A stretch of DNA of 64,000 nucleotides from CAYQQJ01 sp964419935 (GTDB lineage: Bacteria; Pseudomonadota; Gammaproteobacteria; Pseudomonadales; Cellvibrionaceae), in the NCBI GenBank assembly GCA_964419935.1, contig CAYQQJ010000010.1, positions 1 to 64,000 on the forward strand. Reading direction: 5' to 3'. The number at the start of each line of letters is the position of its first letter. Position 1 is the stretch's first letter. A program made the translations under genes and the position numbers. Positions 1 through 7,799 of this stretch are shown in pieces. Below the pieces are notes generated by a model. The model had not been told where the DNA came from, searched no databases, and was given only the letters and a program-made list of their open reading frames with translations.

Positions 1-56
1 GGAAAAGGGAAAAGGGAAAAGGGAAAAGGGAAAAGGGAAAAGGGAAAAGGGAAAAA
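1..56. repeat. Heptanucleotide tandem repeat (GGAAAAG)8
   Basis: Eight head-to-tail copies of a 7-nt unit fill positions 1-56; only the last base of the last copy differs. The tract reaches the window edge, so its true length is unknown. It lies downstream of the malic enzyme gene, which reads leftward. Heptamer tracts of this purity are prone to slippage. Two units of the complementary sequence occur at 175-190, so a leftward transcript could fold the two together. Confidence 0.95.
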
Positions 57-174
57 CGGTTGCGAAAACTCCCGTAGGGTGGGCATTACCACGATTTTAA
101 TTCGCTGCATACTTCCTGCACGCTTCGGCGGAAGACGCTTAGGCTTTTTCGTTCCACAAAGTTCGATGGCAGTT

Positions 175-190
175 CTTTTCCCTTTTCCCT
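175..190. repeat. Inverted partner of the heptamer repeat
   Basis: CTTTTCCCTTTTCCCT is an exact reverse complement of a 16-nt stretch of the 1-56 tract. It sits 8 nt after the malic enzyme stop codon. In RNA read from the minus strand it gives an AGGGAAAAGGGAAAAG arm that could pair in several registers with the eight-unit tract about 120 nt further on. It may be a variable-register terminator hairpin, but that is inference. Confidence 0.8.
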
Positions 191-197
191 ATCTGTT

Positions 198-1805
198 TTA
201 GTAATCCGGATCGTACTGATAATCCCGCAATTTCTGCTCAAACGTCGCGTCGATTGTGGCTGTGGTATAGCCGCATTTTTTGGCTTCCCGTGCAACTGCC
301 ATTGCGATCTGCAGGCTGACTTCCCGGATACCGCGTAATGGGGGGTACAGGCAGCCTTGATCCAGTTGATTTTCCGACACGCTGCCCGCCAGGGTTTTGG
401 CTGCAGTGATCAACATGCTGTCGTTGATACGGGTGCATTCCGCGCCCAGGGCTCCCAATCCGAGACCGGGGAAAATATAGGCGTTGTTGCCTTGCCCGGG
501 CACCTTGATTTCACCATTGATATGGACCACGCCAAACGGGCTGCCGCTGGCGAACACCGCGCGGCCATCGGTCCAGCGGTAGGCTTCCTCTGCGGTACAT
601 TCGGCGCGGGTGGTGGGGTTGGACAAGGCAAAGATCACGGGCGCTTCATTAACTGCGGCCATGGCGTTAAGCATTTCTTCCGTGAAGGTTTTGGGTGACC
701 CCGTTGCGCCAATCAGGACGTGTGGCTTGAAGGTATGAATCGTTTCGAGCAGGGGCATGACCGGTAAATCCGACGCCATATGCGTCATATGTGCGGACAC
801 ATTATCCCGTTGTTTGGAAACCAGCCCCTTGCGGTCGAAGTACACCAGTCGCTGCACGGCCTCGTCATGGGTCAGGCCTTCAAGTTCGAGCGCAGTAATC
901 AACAGCTCGCCGATGCCCGTGGCTGCGGAGCCGGCGCCGAGGAACATGAAGCGCATGTCCGCCAGCCGGGTTCTGGTCAATTTGGTGGAGGCATAGAGCC
1001 CGGCCAGGACGACAGACGCGGTGCCTTGCACGTCGTCATTGAAGCACAGCAATTTGTCCTGGTAACGCTCCAGTAGAGTGATGGCATTCTGTGTGCCGAA
1101 GTCTTCAAATTGCAGCACGGCCTTTGGATAATGCCGTTTTACCGCCTGTATGAATTCCTCGATGAAAGCGTCGTACTCTTCACCCCGAACCCGCGGCTCG
1201 CGCAGGCCAAGATAAATCTCATCGTTGCGCAACTCCTCATTATTGGTGCCCACGTCGAGCATAACCGGCAGGCAGTGCTCGGGACGAATACCGGCCAAGG
1301 CGCAATAAAGCGCGAGTTTGCCAATGGGAATGCCCATGCCGTTGGTGCCAAGGTCACCCAGACCGAGAATCCGCTCGCCATCCGTAACCACAATTAACCG
1401 CACATCGTTTTCGGGCCAGTTGTTGAGAAGCTGGTCAACGTTGCCCTTGTCTTTGATGGAAATGTAGAAGCCACTGGTTTGCGTGAATAGTTGGGCAAAT
1501 TCCTGGCAAGCCTGCCCCACGGTCGGCGTATAGACAATCGGCATTAATTCAGTGGTGTGATCGATCAGCAGGCGGTAGTAAAGCCGCTCGTTGCGTTTGT
1601 GCAGCGCGCTGAGAAAAATGTACTTGTCGATGTCCTCGTCCTGGCGGCGAATATTGGCGAGGGCACGCTCCTGTTGCCGCTCAAAAGTGCTGACACGGCT
1701 CGGCAACAAACCGTGCAGGCGGTAGCGCGTGCGCTCTTCGGCGGAAAAGCCTGTGCCTTTATTGAGCCGGGGATCATTGAGAATATCCAGTCCAAACTTC
1801 TCCAT
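198..1805 (-). CDS. maeA: NAD(P)-dependent malic enzyme
   Basis: Oxidatively decarboxylates L-malate to pyruvate with reduction of NAD(P)+ in the cytosol. The 535-aa length fits the single-domain 'large' malic enzymes (E. coli MaeA type, about 565 aa), without the phosphotransacetylase-like tail of MaeB. The N-terminal malic domain carries MPIVYTPTVG (catalytic Tyr92 region) and LDVGTNNEELRND. The metal/substrate motif FEDFGTQNA follows, then the Rossmann motif FLGAGSAATG of the NAD-binding domain. The ATG at 1805 has a modest AAGGG upstream. It is monocistronic: the neighbouring lipase is in the same direction but 310 bp away. NAD versus NADP preference cannot be read from the sequence, so the symbol is by family resemblance. 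Confidence 0.9.
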   Translation of the reverse strand: MEKFGLDILNDPRLNKGTGFSAEERTRYRLHGLLPSRVSTFERQQERALANIRRQDEDIDKYIFLSALHKRNERLYYRLLIDHTTELMPIVYTPTVGQACQEFAQLFTQTSGFYISIKDKGNVDQLLNNWPENDVRLIVVTDGERILGLGDLGTNGMGIPIGKLALYCALAGIRPEHCLPVMLDVGTNNEELRNDEIYLGLREPRVRGEEYDAFIEEFIQAVKRHYPKAVLQFEDFGTQNAITLLERYQDKLLCFNDDVQGTASVVLAGLYASTKLTRTRLADMRFMFLGAGSAATGIGELLITALELEGLTHDEAVQRLVYFDRKGLVSKQRDNVSAHMTHMASDLPVMPLLETIHTFKPHVLIGATGSPKTFTEEMLNAMAAVNEAPVIFALSNPTTRAECTAEEAYRWTDGRAVFASGSPFGVVHINGEIKVPGQGNNAYIFPGLGLGALGAECTRINDSMLITAAKTLAGSVSENQLDQGCLYPPLRGIREVSLQIAMAVAREAKKCGYTTATIDATFEQKLRDYQYDPDY

Positions 1806-2021
1806 GGTAAAGCGCCCTTATATTGTTGAGAATTGCTGTTGAAACTATTGGTGCAAAAGTCGGCGTCTCTCGCCAACGAATGCGGTTCAGTCAAAGACTG
1901 TCGCAAAGCACTGGAAGTTTCGCAAATAAAGTTGATTATACAACAATGTGGATGACTTGTATGGGGTGTTCGTATGGCGCGTTTCGCAGGCCGAGAACTC
2001 GGCAGGACAGAGGGAGGAAGG

Positions 2022-2061
2022 ACGACGATCCGTCATGGTTCAACTCATTTCGGATCGTCGT
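2022..2061 (-). terminator. Strong stem-loop between lipase and maeA
   Basis: ACGACGATCCG (2022-2032) and CGGATCGTCGT (2051-2061) form a perfect 11-bp stem with an 18-nt loop. On the minus strand it lies 55 nt past the lipase stop and is followed by a pyrimidine-rich stretch without a clean T run. It could instead be part of the maeA leader. The gap 1806-2115 holds this structure, the hairpin at 2086-2114 and otherwise nothing recognisable. Confidence 0.5.
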
Positions 2062-2085
2062 AGCCTTGTTTCTTTCATTTCACTT

Positions 2086-2114
2086 GCAGCTTGAAGCTTG
2101 CGGCTTACAGCTGC
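2086..2114 (-). terminator. 3' hairpin right after the lipase stop
   Basis: GCAGCT...AGCTGC with an inner AAGC/GCTT stem gives an imperfect hairpin one base past the lipase stop codon. Nearly the same sequence follows the stop codon of the FadL-like gene (18931-18954), so it is a reused 3' element. Confidence 0.45.
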
Positions 2115-2115
2115 G

Positions 2116-5079
2116 TTATTCTCCAACTACCGTGTCATTTGTCACGATGGACCCAGGCACATCGCCGTTGAGGGCAAAGAACATCACCATCTCGCCGATC
2201 AGCTCGGCAAAGACGGCGCCGCTGGTCAGGGGATCGGCGGCCGTGTTACCGCCAACCACTGGCGTACCGTGACTGCCCTCGGTGAAGCGGGTGACCATAA
2301 CCGCGGGATCTTCATCACTGGATGCACTGGCGGTTGGTACTGCGCCAAATTGTGCCACCAGAGGCTCCGTGCCGGCCAGCGGCGCAGGGAAGGGGTCCAC
2401 CACAAAGCCGCTGTCGAGGACCATGTGCAGCGGTTCGGTGCCCCAGCGGCTGTCAGCCGCGTTGGGAATGGTTTGGTCTGCGGGATGTGTCTCTGTGCCA
2501 TCGCCAACAATTTCGGTCAGCAAAATGCCCGTAGTGCCGTTGGCATCTGACAGTTGTGCCGCAAAGTTCATGGGGTCCACAGAATCCAGCGCGCCCTGAA
2601 ATACGTTGAGGTATGTCTCCAAACCACTGCGACCTTGTGTCAGCTCGTCGCTGGCCGCAGCCAAGCCTTGCAGAATGGTTGGGGCAAAGGTGGGGGAATT
2701 CACCAGCAGGCGCGGTGTGCCGCCGCCAGTGTTGAGCAGGGCAGCGGCCTGAATTTTCGGCAGGTTGCTGAACATGCTGGCCTGTACTGCAGGATCATTA
2801 TTGACTGCAATGAACGGGATGCCGTCAAGCGCGCCCAGGGAATGCCCGATGAGGTAAACCCGGCTGGTATCCAAATCATCAGCCAGTCCATTGCCGTCAA
2901 CATCCATGGTTGGCAATGAGGCATTCAGGTTCAGCAGATCAACCACCATCTGCTGCAGATTACTGCGCGCGTTGGCGAAGTTGGTCAAGTTGATGAACAG
3001 GCTACCGGAAACGCCCAGGTTAGCGGAGTAATCCATAGGAACAGGATTGGTTGCGGCATCGGCGGTGAAATCGAAATGCCGCTCGATCAGGTCGGCCGAC
3101 GGACCGACAGGCGCACCATTTGGCAAGTTGGCGAGTACGACACTATCGGGGTCGGTCATGCCGGGCAGTCCAGGAACCACGCTGCCTGATGCCGCCACAC
3201 CGTGCAATGGCTGGTCGATGGCAATGGTGGCAAAGCAGGGTGCTCCGGAAGGCCCTGTTTGGGTGGAGTTCACGCAGGCAAACGCCATGGCGTCGGCAAT
3301 TGGCAGGGCGCTGCTGCGGTCTGTGCGTATGCCGTGTACATAGATGATCACCGGCCAACCCTCAGCGGGCTTGGTGATGCCAAAGTCCTGAAGGACCTGA
3401 GCATTGGGCAGGGTTGCCAGCACGGGGACCGTTACATCGGCTTTCTTCTCTGGGAACGGGAAGCGGTAGGTCAGCATGTCTGACGGTGCTGTGGCTTCGC
3501 CACCGCCCAAGATGGCGGGTGTCCAGCGGCTGGTCTTGATGCTGCTGGCGTCACCATTGGCCGGGACCTCCTGGAAGAACGGCAGAGTGATTTGGCCTTG
3601 ATAGACTTTGGCTGGCGCAATTAGCGCTGGATTGATGGCCGCTGCATCGTCGACCCGGAAGAAGTGGTTGGGTCTTGGTGCTGGTATCGGAAACATGACG
3701 GGAACAGCGGCTGGGTTACCACCGGACAAGGCGATCACGGTGCCGGCGGCCTCGGTGGCGATGTTCACATACGGGTCTTGATCGCCGCGTAATGCAGCCC
3801 CGCTGTCGTGAACCGAGATAGCGGCTTCGGCTGCGGCCACTTGCATGCGGTAGGCCGCTGAGGCATCCGCAGCGATGGTTGCGTAATCTGCACCTGAGGC
3901 AATCGCACCAGCGATAGTCTCATTGTAAAGGGGGTTTGGTGAGGTATCGGGTAGCACGGGTTCGGTGAGCAGCACATGAATTGTGGAATTGATTGCGCCG
4001 TCGGTCACGGTGGTTTGGGTGCTGTTGTCGCCGCTCAGGTTGTAGGTGCCGCTAACCAGCTTGGCGATGGCGTCTTTCTTGTAGTCTGTGCGGTTTTTCT
4101 TTTCGAAAAAGATTTCCGGTGCCGCCACGCTTTTGAGAATGGCGTCGGTACCGCCGGTGGTAAAGGTCATGGAGAAGACGATGTCTTCCGGTGCTGGGGC
4201 TGACGCATTCACTGATGCGGCGTCGTAAACGGATTGCATAAATCCGAAGTAGCCCGTAGCAAGCTGCTCCCAACCGCCGATGGCCGAGCGCAGGCTGCGC
4301 AAGCTGTTGATGGTCTCATCGTCGGCATCAAAGGGTGACTCGGGATCGCGAATAAAATTGTAGGCGTGGGACGCCTGAACCGGGTAGCCCGCGGCGTCCT
4401 GCACATCGCTGGTCACCACCACAAGATATTTGGTTTCCGGCATCAGGGGTTCAATGGGGTTGATGCGCAGGACGTTGTTGGTGCCGCCGTCAAGGCTAAT
4501 GATTTCGGCCCGGGCAGTAGGAGAGGCCAACGCCATCAGGGTCGCCTGGTCCATGCCGGCTACAGCACGCTGATACGCAAGCGCTTCCGCAAAGGTGGGG
4601 ACTTCGGCATTCTCGCTCTTCCCGTCACCATCCAGGTCGGCCTGGGCCTGATTCAAGGGGTCGCCGCTCGGGTAGCTCAGAGGCAACAGAAATACGTTCT
4701 GCTCGGGGTTGGGCAGAATGCTCTCGCCTTGCACAACAAAGCTTGCGGCATCGAGTTCCTGAGCGGTGTCCAGGCTGCCGGAGAATTCAATATCAATGGG
4801 TGCGAGAACCGAGTTGCCATCCAGAGCATCAATGCCGGTGATCACGGGGTTGGCGGGGTCAACTCCTGCGGTCATGGTGCCATCACCGGCTTCTTCACTG
4901 GCAAACAGCAGGTCGTTGGGAACAGGCAGATCCCCGGAGCTGGGGTTGAAAATCACTCGAGTTTCCTCGCCCCGCGCCGGTGTATTCGGCGTTTCTTCCG
5001 GATCATCACTGCCGCCGGAGCAGGCAGTCAGCGCCAGTGAAGAAAGCAGAAGCAAGGAAGTTGTCGCGTGTTTGAACAT
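2116..5079 (-). CDS. VolA/Pla-1-family lipoprotein lipase
   Basis: Predicted surface or periplasmic lipase/lysophospholipase of the Pla-1/cef/VolA type. The 987-aa protein starts with a lipoprotein signal peptide ending LALTAC (lipidated Cys20), followed by a Ser/Gly/Asp-rich spacer. The N-terminal part (FNPSSGDLPVPNDLLF) matches the 'virulence factor lipase N-terminal' domain. The nucleophile elbow GHSLGALDG lies near residue 745 in a C-terminal alpha/beta-hydrolase domain. The ATG at 5079 is preferred over one six codons upstream (5097), because AGAGGA sits at a proper distance only from the former. In Vibrio cholerae, VolA releases fatty acids from lysophosphatidylcholine for uptake by FadL. 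A FadL-type channel is encoded at 18956-20299, so a shared role is plausible, but the two genes are not adjacent. Confidence 0.85.
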   Translation of the reverse strand: MFKHATTSLLLLSSLALTACSGGSDDPEETPNTPARGEETRVIFNPSSGDLPVPNDLLFASEEAGDGTMTAGVDPANPVITGIDALDGNSVLAPIDIEFSGSLDTAQELDAASFVVQGESILPNPEQNVFLLPLSYPSGDPLNQAQADLDGDGKSENAEVPTFAEALAYQRAVAGMDQATLMALASPTARAEIISLDGGTNNVLRINPIEPLMPETKYLVVVTSDVQDAAGYPVQASHAYNFIRDPESPFDADDETINSLRSLRSAIGGWEQLATGYFGFMQSVYDAASVNASAPAPEDIVFSMTFTTGGTDAILKSVAAPEIFFEKKNRTDYKKDAIAKLVSGTYNLSGDNSTQTTVTDGAINSTIHVLLTEPVLPDTSPNPLYNETIAGAIASGADYATIAADASAAYRMQVAAAEAAISVHDSGAALRGDQDPYVNIATEAAGTVIALSGGNPAAVPVMFPIPAPRPNHFFRVDDAAAINPALIAPAKVYQGQITLPFFQEVPANGDASSIKTSRWTPAILGGGEATAPSDMLTYRFPFPEKKADVTVPVLATLPNAQVLQDFGITKPAEGWPVIIYVHGIRTDRSSALPIADAMAFACVNSTQTGPSGAPCFATIAIDQPLHGVAASGSVVPGLPGMTDPDSVVLANLPNGAPVGPSADLIERHFDFTADAATNPVPMDYSANLGVSGSLFINLTNFANARSNLQQMVVDLLNLNASLPTMDVDGNGLADDLDTSRVYLIGHSLGALDGIPFIAVNNDPAVQASMFSNLPKIQAAALLNTGGGTPRLLVNSPTFAPTILQGLAAASDELTQGRSGLETYLNVFQGALDSVDPMNFAAQLSDANGTTGILLTEIVGDGTETHPADQTIPNAADSRWGTEPLHMVLDSGFVVDPFPAPLAGTEPLVAQFGAVPTASASSDEDPAVMVTRFTEGSHGTPVVGGNTAADPLTSGAVFAELIGEMVMFFALNGDVPGSIVTNDTVVGE

Positions 5080-5548
5080 GGGGAATCCTCTTCGCATTTA
5101 TTTTATATGACCCATTGTCTCGGTATTGTGCCGCTGACCAGAATATAGCACTCCGATACCGAGGCACTCAGGACTTCAATATATGCCGGGCCGTCAGGTT
5201 TGTCGAGTTCAGCCAGTTCCTGAGAGCGGATCACTACGGGTGCGGCTTGTCCGTGGGAACAGCGCTGCTTGTGCCGTCACAACAGTAACACGAGTTTATG
5301 TCTTCGGGATTTGTGGGGCAGAAACGCCCTGATTTACAAAAATGTCGATTTCCTACAAAGAACCCTGTTTCACTGCAACAGATTGATGACAACCGACTAC
5401 GGAATTCACGCATAAGGAGCGATTTGCCAGCTAGCCCCGCATATGAAAGTTGTGGCCTCCATATTGCTCGCAGCACCCGTGGGCCGGTCGAGTGAACGGC
5501 CTGTGATTGTCGCTGTGTGCAAATATTTCCAATTGAGAGGAGCCTGTC
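5080..5548. other. Gap between lipase and CBS gene
   Basis: A 469-bp divergent intergenic region. It holds an 8-bp inverted repeat, CTCGGTAT (5119-5126) / ATACCGAG (5156-5163), near the lipase start, and a degenerate half copy of the dispersed palindromic element (5274-5320). No convincing small gene was seen. Promoters for both flanking genes should lie here, but no clear -35/-10 pair stands out. Confidence 0.5.
5274..5320 (+). repeat. Degenerate half copy of the 110-bp palindromic element
   Basis: The stretch beginning CGTCACAACAGTAACACGAG resembles the right half and downstream flank of the copy at 18728-18837. It keeps GTCACAACA..AACAC, TCATGTC-like TTATGTC and TTTGTGGG-like blocks with scattered changes. 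The left half is not recognisable, so this looks like a decayed or truncated copy. Confidence 0.45.
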
Positions 5549-5971
5549 ATGCGAGTAAGAGAAGTAATGTCGGAAAGACCGGAATATCTGGATGTCAACG
5601 CGACCATTCGCGAAGCGGCCATGCGTATGAAAACTGCGGACCGCGGATTCACGCCCATTGCGAAAGGGGAAAAGCTGGTGGGTATTCTGACCGACCGGGA
5701 CATTGCGATTCGCGCCATGGCCGAAGGCAAAAATGCGAACGAGAAGGTGGGTACCATTCTGACCAGCACAGTGCTCTATTGCTATGAGGATGACGACATT
5801 GCCGAAGTCTTGCAGCGCATGCAGGATCAGGAAGTGCAACGACTGGTAGTCTTGAACAATGACAAAAACAAAGATGTTGCTGGTGTGGTTTCACTCAGTG
5901 ATATTGCCGACCACTGTAACGACGACGCGCTGAGTCGTCGTATCGTGAATGCGTGTCGACACTACCATTAA
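5549..5971 (+). CDS. CBS domain pair protein
   Basis: A 140-aa soluble protein made almost entirely of two CBS motifs (about residues 1-60 and 70-130), beginning MRVREVMSERPEYLDVNATI. Such pairs bind adenosyl ligands (AMP, ATP, SAM) or NAD(H) and act as energy or redox sensors. A partner protein is not encoded next door. GAGAGGAG precedes the ATG by 7 nt, a strong ribosome-binding site. The gene converges on batD: the TTAA at 5968-5971 supplies the stop codon TAA on both strands, so the two genes overlap by 4 bp. Its target is unknown. Confidence 0.85.
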   Translation: MRVREVMSERPEYLDVNATIREAAMRMKTADRGFTPIAKGEKLVGILTDRDIAIRAMAEGKNANEKVGTILTSTVLYCYEDDDIAEVLQRMQDQEVQRLVVLNNDKNKDVAGVVSLSDIADHCNDDALSRRIVNACRHYH

Positions 5972-7785
5972 TTCGTCCGGTACAGCGGCTTCAGCGACTG
6001 ATTTTCTTTCGGCTTTCCTTTCCCAGGGTGCTTGCGCCAATCTTGTATAAGCGCAATCAGGCCGTCAGCGCTGAAGCCGGGTTCAGTCTCTGTCTGTCCG
6101 TATAGAGAGGCATCCAGTGCCGCCAGTTGCTCGGAGATTTGAACATCGTTCACCAATAATGACAGATCCTGCAAAGATCGCGGTGGATGTTCTGGCCAGC
6201 GGCAAGCGCCCCAGTGCAATAGTGCCATCCGCAGACCCGCGAGGTTGTCCGTCTGGTGAAATTTGGCGAGAGTCTTGAAGGCCTGCTTTTCCTGCCCGGC
6301 GGAAGGTTCCTCCGCTTCATTGACGCTGGAGCCTTGCTGCGCACGGCGTGCCTGCCACAAGAGCCAAACGAAAATGAGCCACAGCAGTGCGAAGATCAGG
6401 GTGGCAAGCTGCCACAGCCATAGCGCGCCAGAGCTGGAGTTTGCGGATACGGGAACGCTCGTGGCGCCGGCCTGTTCAGAATTCATGTTTGCAGGCTGGG
6501 GCTCCTGAGAAGGTATGGTCTCTGCTGCGTCATCGCTCGTATTGGCGGTTGTATTGCCATTGCCGGACACAACATAGGTTTGTGCGGGAATTTCGGTGGT
6601 GCGCAATTTATCGGCGCCGGTATCCCACCAAGCCACTTCAACAGCAGGCAGGGTGATTTCTCCGGCCTTATCCGGTACCACGGCAATGCTTTCGGTTCGG
6701 CTGCCAATTACGCCGCCCGCATTGGTTAAGTTGTTCTGTTCCGGCTGGTCCGGATAAAGGCGAAACCCCTGGGGATCTTCATTGATTGGTAGCGGCGGTA
6801 ATTGCGCGGCGGTCAGTCCTTCTGCACGCAGTGTAATAGTGCGTGTCATAGGTTCTCCCACTTTGAATTGTGAAGGGGAACCGCTCCACTCCTGATTGAG
6901 CTGTAGACTTTTGGCGGGTAGCCACACCTGATCTTCGGGGTAGCTGTCTGGAACCGGTGCAACCTCTATTGCCTTCTCCTCTGTCAACAGTGTCTTCAGT
7001 TCATAGCGGCTGGCACCAAACCCGTAACTGCGTTGGTTTTGCGCAATGGCGGCGCGCAGCGTCCAGCGCAGTGCGGGAATGGTGAACGCCTCGCTGGTTT
7101 GTGGAAAAAGCGCGTAACTCACTTCCAATACGCCATAATTGATTCCGTCAATGCGGCGCTGATAGCGGGACTGGGGTAGCTCCTCAATCCGTACATTGTC
7201 AATGGCCAGCGGTTCGGCATCCATGGAATCGATGCTTCGCGTCGTATACAGACGATAGGTCAATAGGATTTGCTGCTGCACATAAACTGCCGATTCATCG
7301 ACAGTGGTTTCAATAAAAATATCTTTTAGCTCGCCGGGTACTGCACTTGCCTCGGTAACGTCAATCTGGATGGCGTCGCTGAAATGGCCGTTGAATTTGA
7401 ACGACGGGATTAACAACTTCCCGGTCTGTTTCGGTGCCAGCATCAGGGTCCACTCAGTGAACGCATTCATTCTGCCATTTATGGTGCTGATCTGGTTGCT
7501 GCGCTGTTGATTGATGATGTCGAAGTTCTGAAGCAGCAGGGAAAAGTCCGGCTGCTCTCCTTGCACCTGGCCCGAGTAGCGCACTTGCAGTGTAAGCGTT
7601 TCTTCAATGGTGACTTCATTTCTGTCGACACGGGCGGTGAGAGAGGGGTCTTGTGCGGCGGCGAGGTTGGCTGCGAACAACAAGGCCACGGACAAAATCG
7701 CGACGACATGGCGAAACCAAGCCAAGGATGATGCACTTCTATTCGCGCTTTGTTTTACAGAAAGGTTTGCAGATTTATTCAGCAT
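5968..7785 (-). CDS. batD: BatD-like oxygen-tolerance protein
   Basis: Last gene of the MoxR/Bat operon. About 605 aa: a signal peptide (hydrophobic stretch ending NLAAAQ), a large periplasmic region of repeated beta-rich BatD modules (QDPSLTARVDRNEVTIEETL is typical of the start), one membrane segment around residues 455-480 (LWLWQLATLIFALLWLIFVW), and a cytosolic tail. BatD proteins pair with BatA/BatB VWA proteins in an envelope-associated complex whose biochemical task is not settled. The ATG at 7785 has AAGAG 8 nt upstream. An ATG seven codons earlier (7806), inside the end of batB, is possible. It ends in the shared TTAA with the convergent CBS gene. Confidence 0.85.
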   Translation of the reverse strand: MLNKSANLSVKQSANRSASSLAWFRHVVAILSVALLFAANLAAAQDPSLTARVDRNEVTIEETLTLQVRYSGQVQGEQPDFSLLLQNFDIINQQRSNQISTINGRMNAFTEWTLMLAPKQTGKLLIPSFKFNGHFSDAIQIDVTEASAVPGELKDIFIETTVDESAVYVQQQILLTYRLYTTRSIDSMDAEPLAIDNVRIEELPQSRYQRRIDGINYGVLEVSYALFPQTSEAFTIPALRWTLRAAIAQNQRSYGFGASRYELKTLLTEEKAIEVAPVPDSYPEDQVWLPAKSLQLNQEWSGSPSQFKVGEPMTRTITLRAEGLTAAQLPPLPINEDPQGFRLYPDQPEQNNLTNAGGVIGSRTESIAVVPDKAGEITLPAVEVAWWDTGADKLRTTEIPAQTYVVSGNGNTTANTSDDAAETIPSQEPQPANMNSEQAGATSVPVSANSSSGALWLWQLATLIFALLWLIFVWLLWQARRAQQGSSVNEAEEPSAGQEKQAFKTLAKFHQTDNLAGLRMALLHWGACRWPEHPPRSLQDLSLLVNDVQISEQLAALDASLYGQTETEPGFSADGLIALIQDWRKHPGKGKPKENQSLKPLYRTN

Positions 7786-7799
7786 GTTATCAGCTCTTG

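Noticed and set aside
1..56. Possible CRISPR array
   Set aside because: Units are 7 nt with no spacers and no cas genes.
4366..5040. A 224-codon open frame antisense to the lipase
   Set aside because: A shadow of the lipase N-terminal region without start signals or family.
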